64,000 nt of DNA from Moritella sp. PE36 (GTDB lineage Bacteria; Pseudomonadota; Gammaproteobacteria; Enterobacterales; Moritellaceae). The notes under the pieces are model-generated. The model made no database searches. It was given only the letters and a program-made list of their open reading frames with translations, and was not told the origin of the DNA. A program made the translations under genes and the position numbers. Positions 8,645-19,644 of the stretch are shown one piece after another (the stretch's first letter is position 1; the number at the start of each line of letters is the position of its first letter). The stretch covers positions 1 to 64,000 of the forward strand of contig NZ_ABCQ01000021.1 in NCBI RefSeq assembly GCF_000170855.1, written 5' to 3'.

Positions 8645-11380
8645 ATGACTAAATACGGACTTCGTGCCAAAGTAATGGCGCTGACGATTTTACCGACAGT
8701 TTTGATCGGTACACTATTAGCCAGCTATTTCACTTTTAACCGCTATCAGCAACTAGAGACAGTGCTTATTGAACAGGGCATCAATATCATTGAACCACTG
8801 GCGATCGCGAGTGAGTACGGCATGTTACAAAACAGCCGAGAATCACTGAAAAAATTGCTCGGTTTAACCCACCGCAAGTTTGCGCCGACGATTAAAAGTA
8901 TTGCCATTTTTGATAGCAATAATAAGCTGTTTGTAACCAGTAATTATCACCGTAATTTTTCCGTGCTCAAGAATCCCGACAACAGAAAGTTACCGGAAAC
9001 GACCCACGTCGAAGTGCTTGATGATTACATCATCCTGCGTTCCCCCATTATTTCCGAAATTGACTATAACAGTTTCCCGTTAAACTTAGAAAACCCGGAG
9101 CAGATCCTCGGTTATTTATCTATCCAGCTGATACGAGACAAAGCGATTTTACTGCAATACCGTGATACCACGGTCTCGGTATTTATTGTGTTACTGGGCT
9201 TCTTTACCGCGCTTATTTTCTCTTGGCGACTGGTTAAAAATGTAACCCAGCCCATTACTGACATGGTGAAGGTGGTCGATCGGATCAGAGAAGGTCGACT
9301 CGATGCCCGAGTCACAGGGGATCACACAGGTGAATTAGCACTGCTCAAGAATGGTATTAATTCGATGGCCAAATCGCTATCGGCTTATCATGAAGAGATG
9401 CAACAAAATATTGATCAAGCGACCTCTGATTTACGGGAAACCTTAGAACAGATTGAGATCCAAAATATTGAATTGGATATGGCAAAAAAACGCGCGCAAG
9501 CAGCGGCACGGGTAAAATCTGAATTCTTGGCCAATATGAGTCATGAGTTAAGAACCCCGCTTAACGGGGTGATCGGTTTCTCTCGCCAGTTATTAAAAAC
9601 ATCGCTGAGCCCGAATCAAACCGATTACTTGCAGACCATTGAAAAATCAGCCAAGAATTTACTTAGTATCATTAATGATATTCTTGATTTCTCTAAACTT
9701 GAAGCGGGTAAACTCACGTTAGAGCAGATCCCATTCAACCTACGCGACACCATTGAAGAAGCCGCGATCTTATTAGCCCCAACCGTGCATGATAAAGGCC
9801 TGGAATTATCACTCCATGTTGATAAGAATGTACCCGATGGCATTATTGGCGACCCGTTCCGTTTCCAGCAAGTGATCACCAACCTGCTGGGCAATGCGAT
9901 CAAGTTTACTGAAAACGGTAACATTGATATTCATATCGAATTACTGGAATGGACGGGTAATAGTGTCACCATCCAAACCAATATCCGTGATACCGGCATT
10001 GGTATTTCGGAGCAACAACAAGCACAATTATTTCAAGCCTTTAACCAAGCTGACACCAGTATTTCAAGGCGTTATGGCGGTACCGGTTTAGGTCTGGTTA
10101 TTACCCAGCGTTTAGTTGAGTTTATGGGCGGTGAGGTCTCGCTCGATTCTGACTTAGGCCAAGGGTCTAACTTTAAATTCTCGCTAAAATTCAATGTAAC
10201 CGCTAACTCATTGTCAGAACCACTGCCAATAAGTGATTTTAAAGGTAAGCAGGTATTATTGTATGAAGTCGATAACTACTCAGCTCGCTCGTTAATATCC
10301 TTGCTTAATAGCTGGGATCTGGACGTATTACATTGTGCCAATGAGGCTGAATGGCAGCACTATATCAATCAACCTTACTACTGTGTTGTTATTGCACAAA
10401 ATGATGAAAGCAACTTAACCTCTATGTATGACAAGATGAGTCAGTGTCATGACATTAATGCTGCTGTCGTGGTATTAATTAATTCATCTGATCCTTGCTT
10501 ACAAGAAGAGATCATTCGCGTGGGGGCAAGACATTGCCTGACTAAACCGTGTAATCATCGTAAATTAGTGAATGCATTAGCTTATTTAGAAAAACCTGAT
10601 GAACAGCCAATACCACAACTGAAGATTGAGAAACCGAAAGCCAAAGTTGATCTGTCTATTTTAGCGGTTGATGATAATCCTGCAAACCTTAAACTGATTA
10701 GCGCGATGCTGGCCGATTCGGTGACTAAGATTGAAGTATGTAGCAATGGTGCGAAAGCCGTGGCGAAAGCCAATGAAATGGATTTTGATATTATCTTTAT
10801 GGATATCCAAATGCCAATAATGGATGGTATCAGTGCCTGCAAAGCGATTCGTTCGGGCACGCGCAATCAATCGACGCCAATCATTGCCGTTACAGCACAT
10901 GCAATGAGTGGTGAACGAGATCGCCTACTCAGTAAAGGCATGGATGATTACTTAACCAAGCCGCTGGATGAATCCATTCTAAAACGTATCTTACAACAAT
11001 GGAGCAGCTTGTCGCATGATAACACCGCTGTAAAAAATCATATTTTAAATTGGCCACTGACCTTACAACGATCTATGGGTAAAGAAGACCTTGCAGTAGA
11101 CATGTTAGAAATGTTTATCAATAGTCTCCCTGACATCAGCGAACACCTTGAACTTGCACTCGCACGTCGTTTATCACGCTCAGAATTTAAGAAAATAATC
11201 CATAAATTCCATGGGGGTGCGGCATGCTGTGGGGTATTACCCATTCAGAATTTAGCCGATCAGATTGAACGCGGATTACGCAAGGGTGCAGAAATTGAAG
11301 AAGTAGAACCTGAGATCTTTGAACTGCAAGAAGCCATTGAAACCGTGATTAAGGAAGCTCAGCCGTACTTGCCGAATTAG
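8645..11380 (+). CDS. barA: Hybrid sensor histidine kinase BarA
   Basis: Tripartite kinase that phosphorylates UvrY/GacA and so drives the CsrA-regulating small RNAs. 911 residues (E. coli 918). Helix about 10-32, periplasmic sensor about 33-175, second helix about 176-196, then HAMP. The HisKA domain has the phosphoacceptor in [12 protein letters not shown] (H300). The ATPase has DTGIGI and the GGTGLGL G-box. A degenerate receiver (about 535-650) is followed by an intact one ([12 protein letters not shown]720; T750; KPLD). The C-terminal Hpt domain has [11 protein letters not shown] (H856). It is divergent from rlmD, and a strong hairpin terminator follows. Confidence 0.95.
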   Translation: MTKYGLRAKVMALTILPTVLIGTLLASYFTFNRYQQLETVLIEQGINIIEPLAIASEYGMLQNSRESLKKLLGLTHRKFAPTIKSIAIFDSNNKLFVTSNYHRNFSVLKNPDNRKLPETTHVEVLDDYIILRSPIISEIDYNSFPLNLENPEQILGYLSIQLIRDKAILLQYRDTTVSVFIVLLGFFTALIFSWRLVKNVTQPITDMVKVVDRIREGRLDARVTGDHTGELALLKNGINSMAKSLSAYHEEMQQNIDQATSDLRETLEQIEIQNIELDMAKKRAQAAARVKSEFLANMSHELRTPLNGVIGFSRQLLKTSLSPNQTDYLQTIEKSAKNLLSIINDILDFSKLEAGKLTLEQIPFNLRDTIEEAAILLAPTVHDKGLELSLHVDKNVPDGIIGDPFRFQQVITNLLGNAIKFTENGNIDIHIELLEWTGNSVTIQTNIRDTGIGISEQQQAQLFQAFNQADTSISRRYGGTGLGLVITQRLVEFMGGEVSLDSDLGQGSNFKFSLKFNVTANSLSEPLPISDFKGKQVLLYEVDNYSARSLISLLNSWDLDVLHCANEAEWQHYINQPYYCVVIAQNDESNLTSMYDKMSQCHDINAAVVVLINSSDPCLQEEIIRVGARHCLTKPCNHRKLVNALAYLEKPDEQPIPQLKIEKPKAKVDLSILAVDDNPANLKLISAMLADSVTKIEVCSNGAKAVAKANEMDFDIIFMDIQMPIMDGISACKAIRSGTRNQSTPIIAVTAHAMSGERDRLLSKGMDDYLTKPLDESILKRILQQWSSLSHDNTAVKNHILNWPLTLQRSMGKEDLAVDMLEMFINSLPDISEHLELALARRLSRSEFKKIIHKFHGGAACCGVLPIQNLADQIERGLRKGAEIEEVEPEIFELQEAIETVIKEAQPYLPN

Positions 11381-11411
11381 TGTATTGATTCACTAGTCAG
11401 TCTAAACAAAC

Positions 11412-11438
11412 AAAAAAGGAGCCATTGGCTCCTTTTTT
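11412..11438. terminator. Bidirectional intrinsic terminator between barA and pdxJ
   Basis: The stem AAAAAAGGAGCC/GGCTCCTTTTTT with a three-base ATT loop has an A-run on one side and a T-run on the other. It can therefore stop barA on the forward strand and, 55 bp past pdxJ, the long operon on the reverse strand. Confidence 0.85.
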
Positions 11439-11492
11439 ATGCTGATGTCATGTAATACGAATACCGTACAACGTTCCTAGCGGATGCTAGGT

Positions 11493-12230
11493 TTAGCTAT
11501 TATTACGCGCTTCTTGCATAATAACTTGCATGTCTTTTACCGCTTTACCTAAACCATCAAATGCCGCACGGGCAATAATTGCATGGCCGATATTCAATTC
11601 ATAAATTTCTGGAATAGCCGCAATCGGTTGCACGTTATGGTAATGCAAACCATGACCCGCATTTACTTTCAATCCTGCGTTATGCGCATAGCTCACGCCA
11701 GCTGCGATCTTCTTCAATTCAGCTTGTTGTTCGCCTTCAGACTCTGCATCGGCATAGGCTCCGGTATGCACTTCAATGTATGGCGCGCCACTGGCAACCG
11801 CAGCATCAATTTGTTCTTTATCGGCATCAATAAATAGCGAGACTAAAATACCGGCTTCGCTTAAACGTTTAACCGCTTGGGTGATCTTATCTTGTTGACC
11901 AAGTACATCTAAACCACCTTCAGTCGTCAGCTCTTCACGCTTTTCTGGCACTAAACAAACAAATTCAGGTTTTATCTCACAGGCAATATCGAGCATTTCA
12001 GCCGTCACCGCCATTTCTAGGTTCATGCGAGTTTGAATAGTTTCTTTCAATACACGTACATCACGATCTTGAATATGACGACGATCTTCACGTAAATGCA
12101 CCGTAATACCGTCTGCGCCATTGAGTTCAGCGACAGCTGCAGCATGTACAGGATCAGGGTAAGTCGTGCCGCGAGCTTGGCGTAGGGTTGCGATATGGTC
12201 AATGTTGACACCTAAAAAGATCTTATTCAC
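11493..12230 (-). CDS. pdxJ: Pyridoxine 5'-phosphate synthase PdxJ
   Basis: Condenses 3-amino-2-oxopropyl phosphate with 1-deoxyxylulose 5-phosphate to give pyridoxine 5'-phosphate, the last ring-forming step of vitamin B6 synthesis. 245 residues, full length (E. coli 243). Family motifs include [17 protein letters not shown] at the N-terminus, [17 protein letters not shown], the [20 protein letters not shown] segment and [10 protein letters not shown]. It is the last gene of the lepA-lepB-rnc-era-recO-pdxJ cluster. The 69-bp gap from recO is mostly occupied by a tandem repeat. Confidence 0.97.
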   Translation of the reverse strand: MNKIFLGVNIDHIATLRQARGTTYPDPVHAAAVAELNGADGITVHLREDRRHIQDRDVRVLKETIQTRMNLEMAVTAEMLDIACEIKPEFVCLVPEKREELTTEGGLDVLGQQDKITQAVKRLSEAGILVSLFIDADKEQIDAAVASGAPYIEVHTGAYADAESEGEQQAELKKIAAGVSYAHNAGLKVNAGHGLHYHNVQPIAAIPEIYELNIGHAIIARAAFDGLGKAVKDMQVIMQEARNNS

Positions 12231-12240
12231 GTTTCATTCC

Positions 12241-12371
12241 CTTATTGATAAATAGTTATCTGTTTTTTAGAGGCTTGTTAATAAATGGTTATCCGCTGTT
12301 CATGGCTTATTAATAAATAGTTCTCTTCTTTTCAGCGGCTTATTAATAAACAGTTCTCTGCTTTTCAGCGG
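12241..12371. repeat. 33-bp tandem repeat, four units, spanning the 3' end of recO
   Basis: Units at 12241-12273 (33 bp), 12274-12305 (32 bp), 12306-12338 (33 bp) and 12339-12371 (33 bp), each opening CTTATTAATAAA or a close variant. The two units nearest recO are almost identical; the outer two are diverged. The two inner units are in frame inside recO. The recO stop codon (12302-12300) lies in the one-base-short second unit. Confidence 0.9.
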
Positions 12372-13028
12372 CTTGTTGCCCAAATAGGGTAACAACATTT
12401 GTCGACAAAAGCGTTTTGCCGCGGCTAAATTATCTTGGTTAAACTGTCGTTGCTCAAAGGCGAGTAAATCTGCACCTAAAAATGAGTGTCCCACTGCAAC
12501 TTTATAAATAGATGGCACAATCCCAACATGTGGTACGTATTTATACATACGTTCCGGGAACACGGCATCCATGGTATCAGCACAATAGCTTAACGCACCA
12601 ATGTAACCTAAACATTGCATTAAATTAAATTCAAATTCACGCAATAACGGTTCAAGGGGTTGTTGTTTGGCTAACGCTAATAATGCATTTTGATAATGGG
12701 AGAATAGTTCGGGATTCGCTTGTTCACTGGCGAGTAAGCGATAGAGTAATTCATTGAGATAAAAGCTAGCATAGAGATGCCGACCGGAGAGCGGTAATGA
12801 ATTAGATACCGCCTCGACCTGACGCATGGATTTTAATCCACCTTTGCCGGCATAGGCGATATTAAGTAAGGTAAACGGCTGTAAAATTGCACTTTGACTA
12901 TTTTTACGCCCTCGCCCTGCTCGTCCCACTAACGAAATTTTACCATCGTTAATGGTAAAGAAGTCGATGAGTAAACTCGACTCCTTAAAGGGACGACGGT
13001 GCAGTACAAAGGCGTTTTGTAAGTCCAT
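12300..13028 (-). CDS. recO: DNA repair protein RecO with a duplicated C-terminal motif
   Basis: RecO works with RecF and RecR to load RecA onto SSB-coated single-stranded DNA. 242 residues: N-terminal OB fold (FVLHRRPFKESSLLIDFFT, about 8-26) and a helical C-terminal region containing AAAKRFCRQMLLPYLGNKPLKSRELF. The conserved KPLKSRELF end (219-227) is immediately repeated as KPLKRRELF (230-238), because a 33-bp DNA repeat extends the gene. The start at 13028 matches the family (MDLQNAFVLHRRP). It lies 13 bp after era. Confidence 0.93.
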   Translation of the reverse strand: MDLQNAFVLHRRPFKESSLLIDFFTINDGKISLVGRAGRGRKNSQSAILQPFTLLNIAYAGKGGLKSMRQVEAVSNSLPLSGRHLYASFYLNELLYRLLASEQANPELFSHYQNALLALAKQQPLEPLLREFEFNLMQCLGYIGALSYCADTMDAVFPERMYKYVPHVGIVPSIYKVAVGHSFLGADLLAFEQRQFNQDNLAAAKRFCRQMLLPYLGNKPLKSRELFINKPLKRRELFINKP

Positions 13029-13041
13029 GCAATAACGCTAT

Positions 13042-13953
13042 TTACACTTCATCTCCGTAACCTAAGCTACGAAGTGCACGTTCATCATCTGCCCAACCAG
13101 ATTTCACTTTCACCCAACATTCTAAGAATACTTTATTATCAAACAAAGTTTCCATATCACGTCGTGCTTCTGTACCAATGGTTTTTAACTTCGAGCCTTT
13201 GTTACCAATAACCATACGTTTTTGAGTATCACGCTCAACTAAAATTAACGCATTGATATGGTACGTACCATTTTCACTGACTTTAAACTGCTCGATCTCA
13301 ACTGTGGTTGAGTAAGGCAATTCTTGACCGGTGAAACGCATCAGTTTTTCACGAATGATTTCAGATGCCATGAAACGTGAAGAACGATCGGTAACATAAT
13401 CTTCAGGGAAGTAAAAATCACCTTCTTGTAACTGCTTCGAACAAATACCACGTAGCATTTCTACGTTGGTACCTTTCGTTGCAGAGATAGGGATAATCTC
13501 GGTAAATTTAAACTTCGCCGCCAATACCTGCAGATGCGGCATTAGTTCTCGATCTTTATCTTTGATCGCATCGGTTTTATTAATGGCCAAGTAAATTGGG
13601 CAGTTAATATCACGTAGCTTATTGAGTACCATCTCATCATCGTCGGTCCAACGGGTACCATCAACAACAAAGATTACGGCATCAACATTCATATCTTTTA
13701 ATGAACTGCTTGCAGCACGGTTCATTAAACGGTTGATTGCACGTTTTTCATCTATGTGTAGACCCGGTGTATCAATATACACAGTCTGACGATTGTCTTC
13801 AGTATCAATACCGAGAATACGGTGACGAGTCGTTTGTGGTTTACGCGAGGTAATACTTACCTTTTGTCCCAAAATACGGTTTAGTAACGTTGATTTACCT
13901 ACGTTAGGACGACCAACGATAGCAATAAAGCCGCTATAAGTCATATCACTCAT
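13042..13953 (-). CDS. era: GTPase Era
   Basis: Essential GTPase that binds 16S rRNA near its 3' end during 30S assembly. 303 residues. G1 is GRPNVGKST (about 13-21), G3 is DTPG near 61, and G4 is NKTD near 125. The C-terminal KH domain contains [22 protein letters not shown]. Its start overlaps the rnc stop by four bases, which points to translational coupling within the operon. Confidence 0.97.
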   Translation of the reverse strand: MSDMTYSGFIAIVGRPNVGKSTLLNRILGQKVSITSRKPQTTRHRILGIDTEDNRQTVYIDTPGLHIDEKRAINRLMNRAASSSLKDMNVDAVIFVVDGTRWTDDDEMVLNKLRDINCPIYLAINKTDAIKDKDRELMPHLQVLAAKFKFTEIIPISATKGTNVEMLRGICSKQLQEGDFYFPEDYVTDRSSRFMASEIIREKLMRFTGQELPYSTTVEIEQFKVSENGTYHINALILVERDTQKRMVIGNKGSKLKTIGTEARRDMETLFDNKVFLECWVKVKSGWADDERALRSLGYGDEV

Positions 13954-14621
13954 TGTATTTGCTCCAATGCTTTTTGAGCTGCTTCTTGTTCTGCTTTACG
14001 ACGACTAGTACCTTTACCTTCAACAGGGTGATCTAGGCCTTCAATAACGCAATGAATAGTGAACTCTTGATTATGAGCTTCACCCCTAACTTCCACCACT
14101 TGATAAAGTGGAAGTGGTTGCTTACGTCCTTGCAGCCATTCTTGTAATTGTGTTTTCGCGTCTTTCTGACCGATACCAGGTTCGATCGTGGCTAAACGTG
14201 ATGCATACCAAGCCAGCACACGTTCACGCGTTTTCTCAATATCACTATCCAGATACATAGCACCAATCAGGGCTTCAACTGTGTCAGCGAGAATAGATTC
14301 ACGACGGAAGCCGCCGCTTTTTAATTCACCAGGACCCAAGATTAAACATTCACTTAGTTCAAACTCACGGGCGATCTCAGCGAGCGTTAACCCTTTCACT
14401 AAGGTTGCACGCATCCGGCTTAAATCGCCTTCTGGCACCTCAGGAAACTGACGGAATAATGCATCAGAGATGATAAAGCCAAGTACCGAATCGCCTAAAA
14501 ATTCAAGACGTTCGTTATGTTTATAATAAGCACTACGATGCGTCAGCGCTTGTTGCAGTAGGCCAGCGTCTTGATACTGATAACCTAATACTGTTTGTAA
14601 TCTTTCTAATATAATTGTCAT
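13950..14621 (-). CDS. rnc: Ribonuclease III
   Basis: Cleaves double-stranded RNA, processes the rRNA precursor and controls many mRNAs. 223 residues (E. coli 226). The catalytic signature [13 protein letters not shown] lies near residues 36-48, the second acidic metal-binding motif is [13 protein letters not shown], and a double-stranded RNA-binding domain fills the last 70 residues ([12 protein letters not shown]... to [16 protein letters not shown]). The start codon lies two bases after the frame-restored lepB stop at 14624. Confidence 0.97.
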   Translation of the reverse strand: MTIILERLQTVLGYQYQDAGLLQQALTHRSAYYKHNERLEFLGDSVLGFIISDALFRQFPEVPEGDLSRMRATLVKGLTLAEIAREFELSECLILGPGELKSGGFRRESILADTVEALIGAMYLDSDIEKTRERVLAWYASRLATIEPGIGQKDAKTQLQEWLQGRKQPLPLYQVVEVRGEAHNQEFTIHCVIEGLDHPVEGKGTSRRKAEQEAAQKALEQIQ

Positions 14622-14623
14622 AA

Positions 14624-15537
14624 TTATTTTAACTTGCCAATACGACTAAAGCGTATACCTGTTGGGATCCAACCAGGTAATAAAGAATCTGGGTCGCGTT
14701 CAAATTCGAAACTAGTCCAAATGAACACAGCCTTACCAACTAAATTTGCTTCCGGAACAAAACCCCAAAACGGCTATCAGCACTATTATCACGGTTATCA
14801 CCCATCATGAAGTAATGACCATCCGGTACCACCCATTCATATTGACGGGTTGGCGGATTATCTTGCTGATAAAAATCACGCGCTAAGTCAGGACGGCTAG
14901 GGTTAATTAAAATGTTGTGTTTAACATCCCCTAGTTGCTCTGTATATTGCTGTAATTCAACCATTTGATCTTTAAATTTGCCAATTTCGACTAAACTAAG
15001 ATCGAGTTTTTTAAACCCTGCGCAGTTTGTTCCGCTGCATGCTTGTTGAATGAAAACCTGCTTTCCACGATAGGCAATACGATCACCCGGTAACCCGATA
15101 ACACGTTTAATGTAATCGACCGTCGGTTGTGGAGGGTATTTAAATACCGCTACATCACCGCGTTCAGGCTTACCTGTTTCGATAAGTGTAGAACGTAATA
15201 CCGGATCTTTAACGCCATAACTAAATTTTTCAACCAAGATGAAGTCGCCAACCAATAGTGTTGGCATCATAGATCCGGATGGAATTTGAAATGGTTCATA
15301 TATAAATGAACGTAAAATCATTACCGCCGCAATCACCGGGAAGATCGATTTTGCATTTTCAACAATAAACGATTCTTGCCCTAATTTTGCAATAGCTTCC
15401 GCGGGTAATTCCGCTTGAGATTGAGCAAACGCGACTTTTTCAGCGCGGGCTTTTTCCCAAATCAGTTTATCTAACGCCCAAATAATACCGCTAACGAAAG
15501 TAACTAATACCAATATCAGTGAAAAATAGGTTGCCAT
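14624..15537 (-). CDS. lepB: Signal peptidase I, interrupted by a one-base frameshift near the C-terminus
   Basis: Cleaves signal peptides of exported proteins; a membrane protein with its catalytic domain in the periplasm. Two N-terminal helices (about 3-22 and 62-80) precede the catalytic Ser in IPSGSMMPT (S89) and the catalytic Lys in [12 protein letters not shown] (K144). [13 protein letters not shown] follows. The literal frame then runs into a TAG at 14740 after 265 residues. Adding one T to the TTTT run at 14767-14770 restores [17 protein letters not shown] and continues to a TAA at 14626-14624, giving about 304 residues. The restored stop is two bases before rnc. Either a homopolymer sequencing error or a true recent mutation. 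Confidence 0.9.
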
Positions 15538-15541
15538 TAAT

Positions 15542-17338
15542 CTAGTCCTTTCCGATATGCAACACAGCTAAGAAGGCTTCTTGCGGAACTTCAACATTAC
15601 CAACTTGCTTCATGCGTTTCTTACCGTCTTTCTGCTTCTGGAGCAGTTTTTTCTTACGGCTAATATCACCGCCATAACACTTGGCGATCACGTTTTTACG
15701 CATTTGCTTAACGGTACTACGGGCAATCACTTGCGAACCAATAACCGCCTGGATGGCAATGTTAAACATTTGACGAGGAATAAGTTCCTTCATCTTTTCA
15801 ACCAGTAAACGCCCACGATTCATCGAATTTTCACGATGCGTGATCATGGCTAATGCATCAACACGATCGGTGTTAATCAATACATCAACACGTACCATGT
15901 CAGCAGGACTAAAGTGGATGAACGAGTAATCCAGTGACGCATAACCACGGCTTGTCGATTTCAAACGGTCAAAGAAGTCCATCACTACTTCACCCATCGG
16001 GATCTCGTAAGTTAATGCCACTTGCTTACCGTGATAATCCATCTTCGTTTGTACACCACGCTTGGCAATACAAAGGGTAATTACATTACCTAGGTATTCT
16101 TGTGGTACGAGGATGTTGCATTCTGCAATGGGTTCGCGGATCTCTTCGATGTCATTGATTGCCGGTAATTTTGCTGGGCTATCAACGTAAATAACTTCAC
16201 CTTTTTTGGTTTCCACTTCGTAGACAACCGTGGGTGCAGTCGTAATCAATTCAAGATCGTATTCACGCTCTAAACGCTCTTGAATGATTTCCATGTGTAA
16301 TAAACCTAAGAAACCACAACGGAAACCAAAACCAAGTGCGGTTGAACTCTCTGGTTCGTAGAATAAAGACGCATCGTTGAGACTGAGTTTACCCAGTGCA
16401 TCACGGAACGCTTCATAATCGTCAGAGCTAATTGGGAACATGCCCGCATAAACCTGAGGTTTAACTTTACTAAAACCCGGTACTGGCGCATCCGCAGGGT
16501 TGCGAGTCAAGGTTAGCGTATCACCAACCGGTGCCCCTAAAATATCTTTAATACCACAAATAACAAAACCTACTTCACCACAGTGAAGCACGCCAGTATC
16601 AGTCTGTTTTGGTGTGAAGATACCGACTTTATCAATCAGGTGCGATTGACCTGTCGACATCACTGTGAGCTTATCGCCTTTGCGTAATGAACCATTGCTA
16701 ATACGTACTAGCGATACCACACCTTGGTAGTTATCAAACCATGAATCGATGATCAGGGCTTGCAGTGGTGCATCTTCCGAACCTTTTGATGGACATGGAA
16801 TTTCTCTGACAATTGTTTCAAGTACGTCTTCGATACCTAAACCAGTCTTGGCAGAGCAACGCGTTGCTTCCATTGCATCAATACCGATGATGTCTTCGAT
16901 TTCTTCTGCTACGCGATCAGGATCGGCAGCGGGTAAATCGATTTTATTAAGGATTGGCACAACTTCCAAGTCCATTTCCATCGCGGTATAACAGTTTGCG
17001 AGTGTTTGTGCCTCTACGCCTTGACCAGCGTCGACAACAAGTAAAGCACCCTCACAAGCTGCTAATGAGCGAGAAACCTCATAGCTGAAGTCCACGTGTC
17101 CAGGTGTATCAATAAAGTTAAGTTGGTAAGTTTCACCATCTTTGGCTTTATAGTTCAGGGTCACGCTTTGCGCTTTAATTGTAATGCCACGCTCGCGCTC
17201 AATATCCATTGAGTCAAGAACCTGTGCAGCCATTTCACGGTCAGATAAACCACCACAAAATGAGATCAAACGATCTGATAAAGTCGATTTACCGTGATCG
17301 ATATGAGCAATAATTGAAAAATTACGAATGTGTTTCAT
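15542..17338 (-). CDS. lepA: Elongation factor 4 (LepA)
   Basis: Ribosome-bound GTPase implicated in initiation and in recovery of stalled ribosomes. 598 residues (E. coli 599). G1 is AHIDHGKST (about 11-19), switch I has [11 protein letters not shown]3 is DTPGHVDF, and G4 is NKIDLP. The LepA-specific C-terminal region ends [20 protein letters not shown] and [12 protein letters not shown]. It is followed by lepB after a four-base gap, as in E. coli. Confidence 0.97.
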   Translation of the reverse strand: MKHIRNFSIIAHIDHGKSTLSDRLISFCGGLSDREMAAQVLDSMDIERERGITIKAQSVTLNYKAKDGETYQLNFIDTPGHVDFSYEVSRSLAACEGALLVVDAGQGVEAQTLANCYTAMEMDLEVVPILNKIDLPAADPDRVAEEIEDIIGIDAMEATRCSAKTGLGIEDVLETIVREIPCPSKGSEDAPLQALIIDSWFDNYQGVVSLVRISNGSLRKGDKLTVMSTGQSHLIDKVGIFTPKQTDTGVLHCGEVGFVICGIKDILGAPVGDTLTLTRNPADAPVPGFSKVKPQVYAGMFPISSDDYEAFRDALGKLSLNDASLFYEPESSTALGFGFRCGFLGLLHMEIIQERLEREYDLELITTAPTVVYEVETKKGEVIYVDSPAKLPAINDIEEIREPIAECNILVPQEYLGNVITLCIAKRGVQTKMDYHGKQVALTYEIPMGEVVMDFFDRLKSTSRGYASLDYSFIHFSPADMVRVDVLINTDRVDALAMITHRENSMNRGRLLVEKMKELIPRQMFNIAIQAVIGSQVIARSTVKQMRKNVIAKCYGGDISRKKKLLQKQKDGKKRMKQVGNVEVPQEAFLAVLHIGKD

Positions 17339-17430
17339 GAGTTAGATAATATCCAATACTTAGTAGATATGACACTTAATGAGGCGGATTTTAACGGATT
17401 TAAGGGATGACTGCTATCTTTCAATTGCTT

Positions 17431-17910
17431 TTAATCAGCACGCCATTGCCCTATCACTTCCGATTGAGCCACGACACCTAGCATTTTAGGTTTAAAATCA
17501 AAGCGTTGATCGAATATAACGCTTAATTTTCGCGTGCAACTAAAACCAATGTAGCCACCAACAAAAGCCGCGAGAATAACCAAGCCTTCACCTTCAAATT
17601 GGAAAACTTGGGATAAATACTGACCCAGACCCAGTGACAGTAAAATTGTCGCTAATGGCAGTAAGTAAACCAGCATTGCACTGGTGACTAAATTTTTTTC
17701 ACGTAAACCAATTTCGATCTTATCACCGGCAACAACATCTGCTGTTTTAGTGACGGTAAAACGGTGTGTCCGATGGGGGAATGCTTTGGCGACCATACCG
17801 GTGCCGCAGTTATCGCTGGCATGACAATGGTTACAAGCAGATTGGCTCTCGCACTGTACCGAAACCTGATCACCAATGACACTTTTAACGATAGCTGTTT
17901 CAATAATCAT
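17431..17910 (-). CDS. rseC: SoxR-reducing / sigma-E regulatory protein RseC
   Basis: Inner-membrane protein encoded with rpoE; in E. coli it is a minor positive factor for sigma E and takes part in SoxR reduction. Four cysteines lie in CESQSACNHCHASDNCG, followed by two helices (about 78-98 and 104-126). I chose the ATG at 17910 (MIIETAIVKSV), which matches the family start, over a GTG 14 codons upstream at 17952. That gives 159 residues (E. coli 159). Last of the rpoE-rseA-rseB-rseC group. Confidence 0.9.
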   Translation of the reverse strand: MIIETAIVKSVIGDQVSVQCESQSACNHCHASDNCGTGMVAKAFPHRTHRFTVTKTADVVAGDKIEIGLREKNLVTSAMLVYLLPLATILLSLGLGQYLSQVFQFEGEGLVILAAFVGGYIGFSCTRKLSVIFDQRFDFKPKMLGVVAQSEVIGQWRAD

Positions 17911-17997
17911 GCGGATAAAACCTTGTTTAAAACAATCTTGACCGACTAACACGATACCTGTTTTATATCGTTAGCCCGCCATGATTGTTAGCATAAA

Positions 17998-19041
17998 TTA
18001 GTTATCAAGATTTCGAACGACGGAGTCAGCAATTTTTTTAGCGGTCATGCTCGGCACTTCGCCGACGACGACTATCTCAATATCATCTGTAATCTTAGAT
18101 TGTAAACTAATTTGTCCCGATACACCTAATCCTTGACTTAAACTACCCGCTTTCGCATTGGTGTTGACGTAGATTGAGATATCGACAAGTCCATCAGAAA
18201 ACTGCATGTAGTCAATTATCTGACCAATACCAACGATCTGGTGTTTATTGCTCACAATCTGTTTAAATCCATCTGGCATCCAAGCGGCTTTCCATTCCGA
18301 TTTAGTCGGTTCAGGCAGCAATGCTTGTGTTTGTACTGCAGATAACACGGGGGGTAATTTTACCGAGTTTAGTTGCTCTAACCAAGGCGTCACATCCGGG
18401 AATTGATATAACGAAATCGCCATCACTTGGAACACCACTTCACCACTGTCTTTGATCATATCAATACGCAGCGGCAGATTGGTGGTTACATCAATCCAAA
18501 TTAAATAACCAAAGCGGTATTTATCGTTTGGTACCACCCGCACAACTTGGCTTAAACGTCCTGTCACGCGTGATTTACCACCGACATAAATCGCTTGGTA
18601 TAAGCTGTCATCAAGTGTCAGTTCAGTCGCCATTAAATTGAACAACAGTCCCGGAATTGCCGTTGATGATAACGAATAACCCGGCTGTTCGGCTTCAAAA
18701 AAACTAGTGATGTCACCACGACGTAAGTATTCTCGAGGATTGCCATTTAATGATAATAAATGGCCCACAGAAACATCATCAATCACCCCGTGACTGTAAC
18801 GCATCGGGGTAATTCTTCCGCGTTCAATCTCGACATAAGACAAATCATAATTTAACTGTTTAAACGCCGTTTTCATGTTGTCTAACAAGGCATCCGCAGA
18901 TAATTGCGGCGGCGCTGCTGCAACGTTATTCACAGCATTACTCTTTACTACCTTGTCATCACCAGCCGTAACTTCACTCCACGCGACAGGAGTAAAGAGC
19001 GCAGACAATAAGATCCACAAACCAACACTTTTTTTGAACAT
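17998..19041 (-). CDS. rseB: Sigma-E anti-sigma cofactor RseB
   Basis: Periplasmic protein that binds the periplasmic part of RseA, protects it from DegS, and senses off-pathway lipopolysaccharide. The start ATG at 19041 gives MFKKSVGLWILLSALFTPVAWSE, a clear signal peptide, and lies 13 bases after rseA; upstream in-frame codons would spoil it. 347 residues. It shows the MucB/RseB N-terminal domain (LLDNMKTAFKQLNYDLSYVEI) and C-terminal domain (WMPDGFKQIVSNKH, then GLVDISIYVN). Part of the rpoE operon. Confidence 0.93.
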   Translation of the reverse strand: MFKKSVGLWILLSALFTPVAWSEVTAGDDKVVKSNAVNNVAAAPPQLSADALLDNMKTAFKQLNYDLSYVEIERGRITPMRYSHGVIDDVSVGHLLSLNGNPREYLRRGDITSFFEAEQPGYSLSSTAIPGLLFNLMATELTLDDSLYQAIYVGGKSRVTGRLSQVVRVVPNDKYRFGYLIWIDVTTNLPLRIDMIKDSGEVVFQVMAISLYQFPDVTPWLEQLNSVKLPPVLSAVQTQALLPEPTKSEWKAAWMPDGFKQIVSNKHQIVGIGQIIDYMQFSDGLVDISIYVNTNAKAGSLSQGLGVSGQISLQSKITDDIEIVVVGEVPSMTAKKIADSVVRNLDN

Positions 19042-19054
19042 TACTGGCTCACTA

Positions 19055-19603
19055 TTATTGCTGGATGCGTTTTTGTAATTGATGATCAAGCACAAATGCA
19101 TTAATGCGGCGTACTTGCTCTACTTTTTCTTCATCGGTAAATTCAGGCGGTACTTGACGCGAATCTGGCGACTCAATACTCAAACTGACGGGTGAGGCAA
19201 TACCGGCAAACGGCATCACATTCAACGCAGGTTCAAGCCCTGTTATCGGCGCTTCGGTATTACTATATTGCACACCCGTAATCACCATTAATGCCACTGA
19301 CGCCGCAATGGCGAATTGGCCACCGGTTTTTAGCCAAGGCTGGATTACTTTTTGATAGAAAGAGCTATCGTTGGCACTTTCTTTTGGCATTATCAGTGCC
19401 GGTTCTTCAGCGATAGCCGCGGTGATAGCACGGGTTAGATCTAAATTAACCGTAGCAGGTGTTTCACCACGCATCACATCACCAATCATGTGGTAATGCT
19501 GCCAGCTCGAAGCTAATGCTTCATCCTTACCGAGTTCATCAAGTAATGCTGCATCAATATATTCATTGTCTACAATGGAAGATAAACGTTCTTTTTCTAT
19601 CAT
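19055..19603 (-). CDS. rseA: Anti-sigma-E factor RseA
   Basis: Single-pass membrane protein that holds RpoE inactive until cleaved by DegS and RseP. 182 residues. The N-terminal cytoplasmic domain (KERLSSIVDNEYIDAALLDEL, then SWQHYHMIGDVMRG near 33-46) contacts the sigma factor. One membrane helix lies at about 93-113. The periplasmic tail ends RRINAFVLDHQLQKRIQQ. It follows rpoE by about 40 bp. Confidence 0.95.
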   Translation of the reverse strand: MIEKERLSSIVDNEYIDAALLDELGKDEALASSWQHYHMIGDVMRGETPATVNLDLTRAITAAIAEEPALIMPKESANDSSFYQKVIQPWLKTGGQFAIAASVALMVITGVQYSNTEAPITGLEPALNVMPFAGIASPVSLSIESPDSRQVPPEFTDEEKVEQVRRINAFVLDHQLQKRIQQ

Positions 19604-19644
19604 AATTAATACCTAAATTTACTCATCCGTAATCTGTGTTTAAC

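Noticed and set aside
12241-12371. 33-bp repeat as an insertion-sequence end or attachment site
   Set aside because: It is a simple head-to-tail tandem repeat with no inverted ends, no transposase and no target duplication; replication slippage explains it.
17911-17952. Longer N-terminus for RseC starting at a GTG (17952)
   Set aside because: The extra 14 residues are not shared by the family, and the ATG at 17910 aligns with the usual start.
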